From assembly GCF_963678635.1 (NCBI RefSeq), contig NC_087067.1:39700379-39764378 (forward strand): a DNA stretch of 64,000 bases, given 5' to 3'. Under the pieces are notes generated by a model. That model was not told where the DNA came from. It ran no database searches and was given only the letters and a program-made list of their open reading frames with translations. A program made the translations under genes and the position numbers. Below, piece after piece: positions 12,159-24,160 of this stretch. Numbering within the stretch: position 1 is the first letter of the stretch; each line of letters opens with the position of its first letter. Origin of the DNA: Symsagittifera roscoffensis (lineage: Eukaryota; Xenacoelomorpha; Acoela; Convolutidae).

Positions 12159-13270
12159 AATCAAATTACAGGCTGTTTTAAAAACATGATTTTTCTGAAC
12201 TATCTATTTCCAATACACAAAAAAGCTTCAAAGTGTTTGACCATTCATAATTTTTGTTCAGGCTCAGTTTGTACGTGACATAACAGGTTTTTCATCTCTA
12301 GGGTGATTCAAACACACGCTTTTAAAGAATTCTCTTTCATTTCACGGATATCAAAACTACTGAATTCATTTTTTTGCAATAAGCAGCCGATGATGCATTT
12401 CTTAAGGATTTGAATTTTTATATGACAAAACTTTTGCGATCTAAAGAATTTTCACAGCCTTCTGAGCTGAACAAACTCATACAAAGTTACTTCAAAATGA
12501 CTCGAAGAAACCAACGAGCAAAACTTGATATCAAGCTTGGGTATCTTATAGTCACAGGACATAGAACCTTCCAGTTTTCGAGAGATGAACAATTTTTTTA
12601 ATGTTTTTTTTTTGGTTTTCTTTACATTTACAAAAGATTTACATTTGAAGCTAGACACATGATAGATCATCTGAATTTGAGCTTGTAGTTGGATGATAAA
12701 CCGTAACACTTTGTTTTAAAGCACCTTTTGGCCATTTAAAAATAAGGCATCAAAATGATGTTCTTAGTCTCAAAAATCCTCTTCAGAATTACACGCAGTT
12801 GAAAATTTTGGACCTAAAATTTTTTTATCGAAAACTAAGCTCTTATGCAGGTTTCCCCTTATTTAAAATATATAATAAAAAAACGAAACAAAAATATCCA
12901 GTTTTTCTCCTATTACTAAATAAATTACTAAATTTTCAGTCAACTTCTCTCTATGAGCTTAGCAAAACCTTTTATTTTTTTCATACGATGAGAAACATTT
13001 ATGATGATCTAGCTTAGTTTCTTATCTTTCCAACGAAAACTCTTTGTTCAAACTTCAAACTATGTGCTGTTCATGGAATTTTTTGGCACTAAGAATGCAC
13101 CTTTGAGGTTCTTTAATTAAAAAGCCAATGGCAATCTTTTGTACATTTTTTAAGCATTTGTTTGCTGACAAGCAATCTCTTTTTTAAAATGCCAAACTTT
13201 CACTGATTCACTCGTGATTTGTTTTAGTTGTAGATAAAACGGCGAAAACGAAAAATTGCAATTTGTGTGT
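12159..13270. other. Gene-free AT-rich stretch
   Basis: Only short accidental open frames; no repeat with a partner in the window was noticed. Confidence 0.35.
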
Positions 13271-13278
13271 CCTGTGAC

Positions 13279-13679
13279 CAGGGGGCGGATCTAGGATTTT
13301 CTCGGGGGGGGGGGGGCGAATTTTCAAAAAAAATTCGAAAAGTTTGACGACCTTTTTTTTTTAGGTCGACCAAAATGATTTTTCGAGCTCTCCCAAAGCA
13401 CTGTTTTGCCCCTCTTTTGGCAAAATTTTCTGCGCCGCAGGCAAACTTATGAAAAAAAGCCGTTTTTGGGCACTTTTTGAAAAATGTTGACAAAAAAATG
13501 CGTTTTTTTGCGCGCGCTCCCCATCAAAGTTAGTATATATTGAAAAATTTTAGGGTCAGTCGGTCAAAAATGGATTTCTGAAAAAATATCAAAGGGGGGA
13601 CCCTTTGGGTCGGCAGGGGGTCGAATCCCTGAAAAAGGAGCGTCCGCCCCACCCCACGCCCCCCCTAAATCCGCCCCTG
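13279..13679 (-). mobile_element. hAT-like MITE, copy 1
   Basis: Non-autonomous DNA transposon. It starts CAGGGGGCGGATCTAGG and ends TAAATCCGCCCCTG, an inverted terminal repeat of about 11-15 bp. A perfect 8-bp target duplication CCTGTGAC flanks it (13271-13278 and 13680-13687). The interior shares GGTCGACC, GCGCGCTCC, GACCCTTTGGGTCGGC and GGTCGAATCCCTG with the other copies; there is no transposase. The 8-bp duplication and CAGGGG end are what hAT superfamily elements make. Confidence 0.88.
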
Positions 13680-13687
13680 CCTGTGAC

Positions 13688-14019
13688 CGCATATTGGGTT
13701 AACTGAAAACAAAAAAGACGAGGACCACAATTGATTGAAATTTTAAATTATACCCTTAAAATGGTCATTTTGTTTGATACAAGATACAAGATTAGGCAAA
13801 AATGAAGAATCATTTGAAGGTTGACCCTGCTTTTTGGTCTAACCTTGAATTAAACCAAACGAACCACTTAATGGCTAATTTGCACGAAAATTGTCAAATA
13901 AACTCTGGTTAAATTCCAATCAATTTTTGTCCACGGCATTTTTGTTTACAGTTAATCCAACAAAAGATAAAACCAGATGAAAATTCCAGTTTTGTTGGTT
14001 TTATCCGGTTATTTTATAC
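13688..14019. other. Gene-free spacer between two DNA elements
   Basis: Nothing recognised. Confidence 0.35.
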
Positions 14020-14751
14020 AGTGCTGATTTACATTATCCGGACAAAAAGAACAAAACTTGAATTTTCAAACTCGTTTTTCTCAAATATGGTTAAAATTAG
14101 ACAAAAGCGAAGAGAACAGAAGTTGCTTGGAATTTCACAAAAATGTCTATGGGGCAATTTTTTAAACAAAATTCTCAACCAAATATTTACCCTAAAAATG
14201 GGTCATTTTGGCTTTTTTTAACTAATCAAGAAATACGCTAAAACTATTTTTTAAATTAAATACGCTAAAACTAATGAAAAATGTATACCACAAGAAGTCT
14301 CGTACACAGCCCACCAAAATTATAGAAGGGTTAACTCTCCAAAAACCTGCTTAAAAGAAAATAAATTTGCTTGATAGACAAGAAATGTGGTTTTTATTAT
14401 ATATAATCCAAAATCTTTGCTTAAAAACATTTTTAACAACTTGCACAATTTTTTTGAGATTTAACCTTTCTAGAAATTTTATGGGCTGTATACGATGCTT
14501 CTTGTGATATATAATTTTCTCATCTTTTAACAAATTGGTTTAAGCGTAAGTTCTGATTAATTAAAAAAGCCAAAATGACGCGTTTTTTGGGTAAAATTTT
14601 GGTTGAGAAAATTGTTGAAAAAATTGCACCATAAAAATTCTAAGCAACTTTTTTCTATTCATTTTTTGTCTATTCCTAACCAAGTTCATGAAAAACGCGT
14701 TCGAAATTTCAAGTTTTGTTCTTTTTGTCGGGATAATTTAAATCAGCACTG
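14020..14751. mobile_element. Tc1/mariner-like foldback element, 732 bp
   Basis: Both ends begin CAGTGCTGATTTA and are flanked by TA (14018-14019, 14752-14753), the target duplication typical of Tc1/mariner. The arms are very long: 14020-14237 pairs with 14535-14751 (shared blocks GACAAAAAGAACAAAACTTG, GTTGCTT, TCATTTTGGCTTTTTT). Pairing resumes inward at about 14278-14350 against 14447-14515 (CACAAGAAG, ACAGCCCA). Almost the whole element can therefore fold into one hairpin. No transposase frame is present, so movement would need an outside enzyme. Confidence 0.82.
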
Positions 14752-14851
14752 TATCAACTTTGTATGTTCTCAATGAAATCAAAATGCAAGAAAATGCAAG
14801 GCACAAAAACCAATTTTAAGTTATGAATTACATACGAGAATGAGTCATGTG

Positions 14852-15090
14852 GCTCCCCGCACTGGAGTTTCATGGGAAATGATCGATTATAATGGATTAT
14901 ATTGGCAAAAACCTTAACCCAAATAATCGAGTTTAAAGACCAATCCAATCATGAAAATAGATTTTGAGGGGATTATAATTGATTATTTTCAATATTTAAA
15001 AATCCAATATAAGCAATGATTTTGACAACATAATCGATTTTTTTAATGTACAAAAATCCATGAAAATTGATTATTTTCTGCAGAAAACTG
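14852..15090 (+). repeat. AATCGATTATAATGG palindromic repeat, copy 1
   Basis: Begins CCGCACTGGAGTTTCATGGG, followed by runs of the self-complementary words ATCGATTATAATGGATTATA. The same head (CCGCACCGGAGTTCCATGG) and the same palindromic words occur at 63405-63660, and in reverse at about 23930-24160. Non-coding. Confidence 0.6.
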
Positions 15091-15178
15091 TTTACAGCTA
15101 ATTAAAACCTTGAACCTTTGGAAACGTTCTGCAAATTTAGAACCCGAACAAACATGTTCATCCCTAACCTAAAAAGCT

Positions 15179-15425
15179 CAAAAACAATATGTCCCCCCTC
15201 CTAATCCAACCCCTCCCCCCACTCCGAGTATATTACCGCGCAATCCTAATTTATCCCTTCTCATTTTACACCCACTTCCCCTCCCCCGACCGCTTTCAAC
15301 CATTAAATAACCCCTCATTAAGGTGAAGAAAGAGAGGTAGTGGACGGGGGAGGGGCATTAGGCGGGGCGATGGTAATGGGTGAATGGTAATTTTTACTAG
15401 GGTGTGGTAAAAAAATAATAGTTAA
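15179..15425. repeat. C-rich to G-rich switch with an inverted repeat
   Basis: A C-rich half contains CCCCTCCCCCGACC (about 15279) and a G-rich half contains GACGGGGGAGGGG (about 15342). They are complementary over about 11-12 bases around a loop of about 50 bases. It may form a hairpin or G-quadruplex. No gene. Confidence 0.45.
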
Positions 15426-15539
15426 ATAAAATGTTAAAATGCCAAAATGAAAAATTAGAGAAATTAAAATGTATAAAATCTTATGTGAAATTTTTAATTT
15501 TATGAAACGTATTCCGTAGCAACTGCAACAAACAAGAAG

Positions 15540-15765
15540 TGATAACTTGCAAAATTTGAAGAAATCGTACCAAATTGGTTGAAGGAAACCTATTTGCCAA
15601 ATTGATTTGTTAATGGGAGCGAAATCTACCACTTTGTACCTTACATGGCGTGCCGGGGGATGATTTTCACAGAAATCTAATTTAAAAAAACTCATTCTAT
15701 TTAATTACTTTTTTCATATTATTACTGCTCAATAGACCTTACAAGAACATTCAGGGCTTTGCTGA
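15540..15765 (+). repeat. R-family dispersed repeat, partial copy 1
   Basis: The 3' part of a repeat family of about 500 bp found many times in the window. Diagnostic blocks here: TACCAAATTGGTTGAAGG, GCGAAATCTACCACTTTGTA, ATGGCGTGCCGGGGGATGA and GAACATTCAGGGCTTTGC. Confidence 0.6.
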
Positions 15766-16144
15766 AATATAATGATAAAAGCTTATAATGCTCAAAAAAT
15801 GCATATCGTGTTATACCGTAGCTTACAAGCTAAGCACACTTATCTTTGTAAAAATTTACCATGTAAAAAGTGCGTAACTTGCATGTAGCGTGGGTTAAAC
15901 TAGAATTTTTAGCAATTCTTCTGAATGCTGGATAAAACGTGTCAAAATTGTCTAGAATTAATTAGTTAAAAAAACGGACATTAGCCAAGTAATTTAAATA
16001 TCAATTTGGATCTAGGATATCAAGCCAGCGGTCAAGGAAATCAAGCCAGAAAAATGTCAGAAAATTATTAGGTTTTAAAAAAAAACTATTTAAAAAGTGA
16101 TATTAGCCCGAAAGAAATTCTTACAAAACTCTTAAAACTTTTTG

Positions 16145-16805
16145 CCGGAAAATGTCCTGTGAACCGTTAATACAAACTTGTTGTTATTTTTTTTCTAGTT
16201 TTTTCCTCACCCAAATTGTATTTCCTAAGTTTTTATGAATTTATGAATTCATTTGTTAGATGAATTCATTTGATTTTTTGAAATGTCGAGTTTTATCGAA
16301 ACAATTGTAAAAAAATTGTAGCCAGTAAGGGTACAAATTTAACTATTCAAACTAAAACTGTTGTGTTTATGCTAACTTCGCGATTCGACAAAAAACATTG
16401 ACAAAAAGATACACATATAGATGCACGCACGCATCCTCAGAAACAACAAGGAAAAAATAGTTTGTTCCCGAAAAATGTCTTGTGCACCCTTAATAGAAAC
16501 CTGTTGATTTTTTTTCTATTTTTCCTCGCCTAAATTGTATTTGTTTTTTGATTTTATGAATGTATGAATTCATTCGTTATATGAAGTTTGATTTTTTGAA
16601 CTCACTAATTTTGTTTTGAAAGAAATTTCGAGTTTTATTGAAACAACTGTAAAAATATTGTAGCCAGAAACGGTACAAATTTAACTGTTCAAATCTAAAA
16701 CGGTTGTGATTATGCTAATTTTGCGATTCGACAAAGACATTGACAAACAGATACACATATAGATGCACGCATTCATCCTCAGAAACAACAAGGAAAAAAA
16801 TGAAA
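16145..16805 (+). repeat. Direct tandem duplication of about 320 bp
   Basis: Units 16145-16459 and 16466-16805 share GATACACATATAGATGCACG, CATCCTCAGAAACAACAAGG, TTGTAGCCAG and TATGAATTCATTCGTT-like blocks in the same order. No coding capacity. Confidence 0.75.
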
Positions 16806-17455
16806 AAAAAAAATTAATAAAGCCTAAAGGATTGATCAAAACTGCAAATCATATAATTTCAAGATGGGAAAAAACCTAGTTATCAGTTTACATATAATAA
16901 AATAGGAACAGAAAATAGCATGAATGTCTTTTTCACAAATAGAAAGGCCAAGTCAATCATTGTCCTTAAACATCTTATTTTTATTTTCCTTCATTTTTTG
17001 GTTATATTTATTGGCGATCAGATCACCAGTGAGAAGAACGCTAGTTTTCCAAGTTTTCACAATCTTTCGCAAAAACATGCATTGTGAGGGAACAGAAATG
17101 AAAATTGGCGTGAAATTGTTATCATAAAAACGTCGATTTCAAAAACAGGTCAAATTTTTTGTAGTAATCATTCGGTGCTCATGGCTTTTTGAAAATGCAA
17201 TATAAAAAAAACTAGGTTTTTTAATGTTTTTTCTTCACAAAAGTATCTAGAGAAACATAATTTGCGTTCAGGGTTAGCTTACGCAAACAAAAAAAGCTTG
17301 CATGCAATTTTTTTTCTAGAAATTAATGGTATGAACAAAAACTTTGTTTTGATTTTCCAAACAGAAAGTATAATAAATTTTAGTGAGAAAAATTTTCTGT
17401 GAAAACAAATTTGGTCGCCATCAAACTATTGCAAATAGTCGTACAATTTTTCACA
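16806..17455. other. Gene-free AT-rich stretch
   Basis: Nothing recognised; only accidental short frames. Confidence 0.35.
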
Positions 17456-18114
17456 CAATACAAGGCCAAACTGTGCATTTTGTGAACTGTAAGCGGATTC
17501 CACTACAGGCGAAAATCAGATTTCTCGCGGATTCAGCAACACTGCTATTCTTCTTTGATTTTCTCTGCTGTTTTGGATTCCGCGGACGAATAGCTAAAAC
17601 ACTGTATTGCTCAAAAGCGCTCCAAAAACAGGCAAACTTGCGGAATTCGCAACAAAATGTGTCGAATCGGGAACCAGTTTGTGGAATCCATGGACGAATT
17701 TTAATATATATGTTTAGTAAACTAAAGCTGTCGCGGAATCCGCAACTGTAAGTGGAATCAGCAAACTGTAAGCGGAATGCGTAAATTGTAAGCGGATTAC
17801 GCAATTTGTAAGCCAAATCCGCAAAGTGTAAGCGGAATCCGCATAAATTTGTGGAATCCACTTACATTTGCGGAATCCGCTTACATTTGCAGAATCCGGA
17901 ACAACTACATATATTCGCTCGTTGCGGAATCCGCAAAAAAATCAACGTGCCGACAAAAATTACTTTTCACCTATTTGTACGCGGAGTCCACTGAAATGTT
18001 TTCAATAGAATCCACGTACTTTTTGGAACATGTTTAAAGACTTGTCTCTGGAAACAAGGAACTTACAGACAAAAAATTGTGCGTCTACCCAGTGCACAGT
18101 TTGGCCTCGTAATG
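17456..18114. mobile_element. GGAATCCGC terminal-inverted-repeat element, copy 1
   Basis: Ends are inverted: the left end has ACAAGGCCAAACTGTGCA, the right end TGCACAGTTTGGCCT followed by CGTAATG. Inside are many copies of a 19-20 bp subrepeat built on the palindrome GCGGAATCCGC separated by AAACTGTAA or TTTACA, in one orientation on the left and the other on the right. Dinucleotide CA lies on both sides, a possible 2-bp target duplication. The open frames across it are products of the subrepeat, not genes. Superfamily unknown. Confidence 0.72.
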
Positions 18115-18362
18115 CATGGAAAATATTTTTTTTTGTTTCTAGTAAGAAAGGATATGTCTTTATTCATGTCGATACACCGATAGATTTGCATCAAAATCAT
18201 CAACAAGAACATTTAAATTTCGGTGCACAATGAAGTTGATTGACACTTGTTTTGTTTAATTTTTCCAAACAATTTTTTCTAGATGCTTAACATTATTGGT
18301 CTATGGATCTCACCCCGCGTTATAAGATAAAAGAATCCTGCAAAGTCCTGTTAGTTTTAAAA

Positions 18363-18368
18363 TTTATT
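18363..18368 (-). promoter_or_regulatory. Poly(A) signal AATAAA for PPT2 copy B
   Basis: AATAAA on the minus strand about 75 bp past the stop codon of the gene ending at 18442. Confidence 0.5.
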
Positions 18369-18441
18369 CATCATTATAGGCAAAATTTTGAAAAAGTTAA
18401 CAAGGATTTGGGTCTCATTCAGTTTTTCTTCGTGTTTTTTC

Positions 18442-21185
18442 TCAACCAAGGTACGGTCTGATGCATTTTTCATAGACATCTTTGTTTTTTACCCATTCAG
18501 AATGACGGACACCAACGACAGTACAGAAAGTTATCTTCCCTTGCTCGTCCAAAGTTTTCAACCCAAATAAATCTCCAGTGTAATAATCCAATTGATTATA
18601 AGGAATAACATTCAAATCTTTATCCCAGTAACTATACTGTGCACTTTGCCATGGTTGAATCACAGCATCGTCAGGTCCTCCTACCAAAACCAACTGAGTC
18701 AAGTTGCTGAAGTTTTCTTTGTACTTGTTTGAATTTTCATGTTTTATTTCGTTGTTCAGATATGGCAGATAGTCATTCTCGGAGAGGTAAAGTTCGTGTT
18801 GATATGGATCATTCCAGTAGTTACACACCGAAATAAGCTGACCCACTTTGCTATAGCATAATTTGTAGACTTCCTTGGTAAGTATATCGTGAAAAATTGC
18901 AGCACAACTGTGACACAGAACTCCGTAAATTCCAAGACCTGAAGTGATGTTATGTTTACTAACGCAGTTTAAACCTTTTTTTTTCAGATGCTTACGAAAT
19001 TGTTTTTTGTTTTGCTGATGCATGCATGATGATTTGAAATGCGCTTTGCTTCTGATTAAGCAAAAGTTGCTTTGAAATTTCATTTACGCATAATAAATTC
19101 AGTTTAGAAATTTAGTTTCAAGAAGGGAACAGACTCAAGAAGGGAACAGAAGGGAACAAACTTCAAGAAGGTAACAGAAGGAATCGTTACTGACAGAACT
19201 CATAACAAATTTAAAAACCCAACATGGACGAACACCGAAAATGCCAGTTAGCTGCCTATCTAATGAGCAAACAACACAGAACACATTTGAAATTCCGACT
19301 TCAAAAAAACTTATGAAAAACTCGTTTTGAATGTTCTGAAAAACACTTTCAAATAGGCGTTAAATAGCAGTTTGAGGAGTCACGTGACACTGAGGGAGTA
19401 TTAATAAATTTAATGATTTTTTTCTGAGTTGTAATTATAAATGACCAATGTATAATATTACCTGGTGCAGAAATTGAAATGAACTTGTTGATTTTCTGAT
19501 TATTCCCCATTTCGATTACTCCTCTCGCTACAATTCCACCCTGTGAGAAACCCAACAAATTCACGCTTCCGTAAATATCCGTGATGTTTTTTACCATCTC
19601 TGCGAAGTGCGGAACCTGCTTTGTTAGTGTAGTAATGCTAAAATGTTACAAAATCAAACAAAATTTTACCGAAGATTAAAATTGAAATAATTACACAATG
19701 CAATGAAAAAAAAAAACTTTTCGTTAGGCTTTGATAAAAATTTTTAAGGCTTTGATTAAAAAATTTAGCGCAAAATTTTTCACATCTACTTTAAAATTTT
19801 TGTTTAGTTTGAATTTGCCGTTAAATGGAAGAAAATCAGACTGGGCGTAATCTATGCTGCAAGTACTCCAATTGCGTCATACCTCATTTTTTTTTGGTTT
19901 TTACTGATGATTTTAAGCAGTTTTATGAAAGTTATTAGAAACACAAATTTATGTTCATTATTTCTAACGTTTTATGCTTGAATCTTATATATCAAAACAA
20001 GTGTTTGTTTTCTTTATCAGTTTTTGTTTTGCTGAGCCATTGGTATTTAAAACATGAGCTTAGTAGGTCAAAATTTTTTCAACGTTGCATCGCATTTTTA
20101 AGGCAATTTTTCATAAAATCAAAAAGTGCCAGAACGTTTAACTAAGGCTTTTTATGATCCATTGTTAATTTCATTGGGCTACATTATTGAACTAAGAGTG
20201 AAAATTGGGTGTAGTTATTTCTAATTTTTTGATATTAAACGATGAAAATAACTTCATTTTTTTTCTTTCTTGAAATCTGCGTGTTAGGATAAAAAGTTTG
20301 AACAAAAAACTACATCTGAGGTATTTTCGACTTTCATATAAAATAGGCCAAATTTTTTTATTTGGGCTATTTTAAAAATAGGCCAAATAAAAAAAAATAA
20401 TTATTTTTTTTGCACAAGTTTTTTTGTTTTGGCGCTAAAAAAACCCAAAACTAACTTTACTTGAGTAAGGTTGGTTTTCGAGGCTTGAAATAAGCATAAT
20501 TAAGCTTTTGTAAGCCTGCTTAGCTTCACTTTATTAGCGTGAAATTAGACCAAAACTCAAAAATTTCAAACTTGTTTTTCTCGACCCTGAGAGGCTTTGT
20601 TAAAAAAAGATAATGTTGTTCAAAAAAGAAACATAATTTTAATAATCACAACTGAAAGGGTTTTATTATGATTTATCACTCGACCCATTCCAATGATTAT
20701 TTGTGGAACCTGATTTTAAGTGAATACAAAAAAAGAAAAAACACGACAACTAAAACACCACCCTTATATTTAATTCTTCCACATTTTTTTAAATTGTCGG
20801 ATCAATGAGCCCTGAAAACACTTTTGGATTCTAATTTTTTGGCCAAAAAAGCATTATTTGTTAATCTAGCGTTTCTTAACATTCGTGATGTGAATTCAGC
20901 GTCTCGTGCTTCATAATGAGTGCATTTTCTTGAGAATTAACTACCGAGCTTGTACCAATTCTTTTGCGAAAGGTACTTTTACTTAGTTTACCTGTTGTAA
21001 TTAGTAAAAGCATCTAGCGGTACAGTCACCATGCCAGGAAAGTCTTCGTTTACCCATTCCATCAACTGGTCCATATATGTGTAAGACGCGTCTATACCGT
21101 GAATCATCAGCAAAGGTTTGTAACATCGATTTTCCCTCGCTAAGAGCAGAAGTAACAAAACTGAATAACGCAATAGTTTTGACAT
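18442..21185 (-). CDS. PPT2-like lysosomal thioesterase (copy B), 3 exons
   Basis: Predicted secreted or lysosomal acyl-thioesterase of the palmitoyl-protein thioesterase 2 family, 288 residues (human PPT2 is about 302). Exons: 21185-20992, 19637-19462 and 18938-18442; phases 2 then 1, all GT-AG. Residues 1-21 form a leucine-rich signal peptide ending RENRC. LLMIHGI follows, then the nucleophile elbow GFSQGG with Ser96. Next are CNYWNDP, the acid region GGPDDAVIQPWQSA (about 210-223), and GVRHSEW with catalytic His269. The family is known to hydrolyse fatty-acyl thioesters; the substrate here is inferred. Possible N-glycosylation sites are NIT and NFS. It is nearly the same as copy C and lies in the same orientation, so tandem duplication is the likely origin. 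The start is chosen because the same ATG context and exon 1 length (194 nt) occur in both copies. Confidence 0.9.
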
Positions 21186-21446
21186 CTTCCAAAATCTATG
21201 GAACAGTTTTCTCTGGAATATTTTATCTGAAGTTTTGAGATCTTTTGTCTATTAAAATATACTTGTAAAAATAACTTTGTATGTGTCAATTTGCCGCCCT
21301 GTCACCAGAAAAAGTACCTCCTGATAAATCATGGTGCAAACTTCATAGTTATCAGGTTGCTTTTCTAAAAACTCTTTAAAAGTCTAGAGAATTAACTATC
21401 AAACTTGCAATAAGTTTTAACTTAAAAAAAAGAGACAGTAGTAAAT
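21186..21446. other. Upstream flank of PPT2 copy B
   Basis: Probable promoter region of the minus-strand gene. No clear core promoter element recognised. Confidence 0.3.
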
Positions 21447-21752
21447 CAGGGGCGGATATAGGACTCTCTGGAAGGGGAGGGGGCGGCCGATTTTTCAAAA
21501 AAAAAATTGAAAATTTTGTCGTCGACCTTTTTTAGGTCGACTAAATTGAATTTCCGAGCTCTTCCAAAGCAATGAAAAGACCCTGTTTTGGCCAAATTTT
21601 CTGCACCGCAAGCAAAAATTTGAAAAAAAAAACAGGCCAAAATATCTCAAATTAGTGCAAGGGCGGGACTCTTTGGGTTGGCAAGGGGTCGAATCCCTGA
21701 GAAAAAAAGCGTCCATACCCCCACCCACCCCCCCCCCCCTAAATTCGTATTG
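21447..21752 (-). mobile_element. hAT-like MITE, copy 2 (internally deleted)
   Basis: Starts CAGGGGCGGATATAGG; the worn right end reads CTAAATTCGTATTG. Flanks TAGTAAAT (21439-21446) and TAGTCATT (21753-21760) match at 6 of 8 positions, fitting an old 8-bp duplication. Interior blocks are as in the other copies, but about 100 bp of the middle (the GCGCGC region) is missing. Confidence 0.78.
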
Positions 21753-23214
21753 TAGTCATTTTAGGTATTACAGGTCCTTGCGGAAAACTTATTGGCGACA
21801 GGATGCAGCCATCAAAAATGCATCAAGATTTATCACGGTATACATGTTTAAAACAAGAAAATTGGTCGAATTGTTATTTTGAGGCTAGATTTATGAAATT
21901 AAAAGTCTGAAAGAAACGAAGAGTAAGTGCAATTCAAAACTTAAGGTCGATCTTTAAAAAATTACAAAGATAAATTTAACGCTTATTAGCTCTCAATTTT
22001 TAAGCTTAGATTCGGTCACACATAAAGCATCAACAAAATTAACAAAAAAGAATGGTATAGCAATCTTACAAAAAAGTTCAAACGTTCTCTAATTGTTTCA
22101 GGAATTGTTTAAATTTCCTTTTCGTACCTTGTAAATTTTTTAGCAATAGGCGTAGTTGTAATAGTTCAAAAGATAACAAGAGTATATAATAAATAGTGAA
22201 GAAACTTGTTGGTTATATTGACTTGGTCAAATTGTTTATAAATTACCAAGTTATAGTTACCAAGAGAACAAAAATTAATTCTTGAGCTGCGCACGAAGCT
22301 TAAAAACATCAGTTTTTTAAAATCATTTACACAATTCGTTTCTTTTGTTATTCCGATTAATCTCTAGTTTTAAGAAACTATGAATCTGGCAGTCTTTTTT
22401 ACACAATTTTTAGTAAATCTAACAAAACTCAAAATATAATCAACTGTCGTGTCATATAGATTAGAAGGAGCTATGGACTAGGTTATTGAAATCATTGAAT
22501 TCCAGAAAAAAAAACACCATTTAGAGAAGTTGAGTGACAAGAGAAAATGGTCTGAAAACTTTTACTTCATCTTTTACAAGCAAAACTGATGAAGGTTTAC
22601 TGCTTGCAATTTTTTTTGAAATTTAGTCAGCAAAGGTAAGTTTTAGGCTCCCCCTGCTTCAAAAGAGAAAACAAATGAGAATTGTCATTTAAATTTTTTT
22701 TTTAAATTTTTTTTACCAGTATTGTCCCATTATGCAGCGCTAATTCCACTTAAAATAGATTATTTTCTATTTTGTTTAAGGAGTTTTCGAATTCATTTTC
22801 TTGCCCGCATTGGTTTCGCTTCAGAAATCTCGATTTTGCACTACTATTTAAAAAATGTCGCTACAATAAATTAACAACTTTAGCATAGATCAATGATGAA
22901 ATAAAAGACAAATAAGTAAGCAATATGGCAGAACGGTAATAAAATTAATACAAAACGGTAACAAATCTGAGAAGCGATTAGCTGTATCACGTTATAATAG
23001 CTGTATCAAAGATTTAGTTAATATTACCTGATTTTGCGTGTTAAAATTAACCATGGTCGGTACAAAACAGAATCAATATGATAGTCATGTTGCACCAGAT
23101 TTTTCACCTTCTTGTGTTTTTTAATTAAGAGCTGAACGCTTCGTATTTTCGCTCACCGAACAGTGATGCATTGTGATGCAATCACTTCACATAGGAAATG
23201 TACCATCCTGCATC
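21753..23214. other. Gene-free AT-rich stretch
   Basis: Nothing recognised. Confidence 0.35.
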
Positions 23215-23420
23215 TAAGAAAAGTGAAAAAAAAATTATTAAAATTGATTTTTGTGGGCTAAAACTTTGTCAATATAATCGACTCCCATGTTAGGCTTAGA
23301 CAACAAAATTGTACAAAAAATGAATTTCAGTATAATTCATTTGAAATCCATTATAATGGATTATAAAACAAGTACAAAATCATACTAAAATGGATTTTTT
23401 TCCACTTTAATTTCGTTTCG
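23215..23420. repeat. AATCGATTATAATGG-type repeat, left fragment
   Basis: Contains AATATAATCGAC, AATCCATTATAATGGATTAT and AAAATGGATTTTTT, words of the family seen at 14852 and 63405. It lies on the left side of a G/C-rich block; related words resume on the right at 23930. Confidence 0.5.
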
Positions 23421-23452
23421 CAAGAATTCCTGCATTTAACAAGTGAGTAATT

Positions 23453-23768
23453 CCTGCCCCCACCTGACCTTCTGGGACCCCCCCCCCCCCACAATGAACC
23501 ACTGCCGACCCACCTGAATCACCCGACCCCCGCACCTGAACCAACAACCCCCCCCCCCATCCACTTGAAACCACCCTACCCTCTGATCCGGTTCAGGTGT
23601 GGTGAGTGTGTGTGTGTGTGTGTGTATGTGTGTGTGTGTGTGTGTGGTGGGGGGGGGGGGTTGGTTCGTTGGGATCCATTTGGTGGAGGGTTGGTTCAGG
23701 TGGGGGCAGGGTTGAGATTGGTTCAGGTGGGGGATGGCGGGTGTAAGGGTCCAAAGGGGGGCAAAGGG
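23453..23768. repeat. C-rich / (GT)n / G-rich imperfect inverted repeat
   Basis: The left half is C-rich (poly-C runs, CCTGCCCCCACCTGACC), the centre is a (GT)n microsatellite (about 23602-23646), and the right half is G-rich (poly-G run, GGTTCAGGTGGGGGCAGG). Left and right are near-complementary, for example CACCTGAACCAACAACCC against GGGTTGGTTCGTT and GGTTCAGGTG. The overlapping open frames on both strands are products of low complexity. Confidence 0.7.
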
Positions 23769-23929
23769 CAAACATTGGAGGGAATAGAAACTGGCAGAGT
23801 TGAAAGGATTAAAATTCAGCTATTGAGTAGCATAAAAAAGAAACTAAATTATCAAAATTTTTATTTAATCAAAATTATCCAACTTTAGTTTAAAACGTAG
23901 AAAGGACTTTATTTGCGTTGGAATTCCAT

Positions 23930-24160
23930 CTCAGCAATATGAGAAAAATCTATTATAATTGAGTTTTATTATCAGTGTCCACAAAAGTCAAAACAAAATC
24001 GATTATAATGGATTAAGAAAGGATTTTGTTTCCTCGATAAATAGTAATATTAAAATCCATTTTTATTTAATTATAATCGATTTTTTTGTGGACACTGACA
24101 GTGAACTCAATTTAATCATCGATTTCTATTCATGGAACTCCAATGCGAGTTTTCCGATTC
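23930..24160 (-). repeat. AATCGATTATAATGG repeat containing a small inverted-repeat unit
   Basis: An inverted pair CAGTGTCCACAAAA (about 23973) and TTTTGTGGACACTG (about 24086-24099) encloses about 100 bp that includes ATCGATTATAATGGATTA and its complement. It is followed by ATTCATGGAACTCCAATGCG, the reverse of the family head seen at 14852 and 63405. Confidence 0.55.

Noticed and set aside
13224-13493. Recurring open frames containing MSKFFKKCPKTAF-like products, also at 34913, 37916, 41680, 42688 and 42952
   Set aside because: All lie inside the hAT-like MITE and run in either orientation; no transposase features.
17383-18037. Long open frames with repeated CGFR/ADS/RNPQ on both strands, also at 51313-51703 and 52346-52675
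   Set aside because: They are readings of the GGAATCCGC subrepeat in an inverted-repeat element; similarity between loci comes from the DNA repeat.
18939-19083. N-terminal extension of the last PPT2 copy B exon (starting MKFQSNFCLIRS)
   Set aside because: It is intron read-through upstream of the conserved AG acceptor at 18939; copies B and C agree from the acceptor onward.
23436-23888. Overlapping open frames of about 60-110 codons on both strands
   Set aside because: They translate (GT)n, poly-C and poly-G tracts (VCVCV, HTHTHT); low complexity, not genes.
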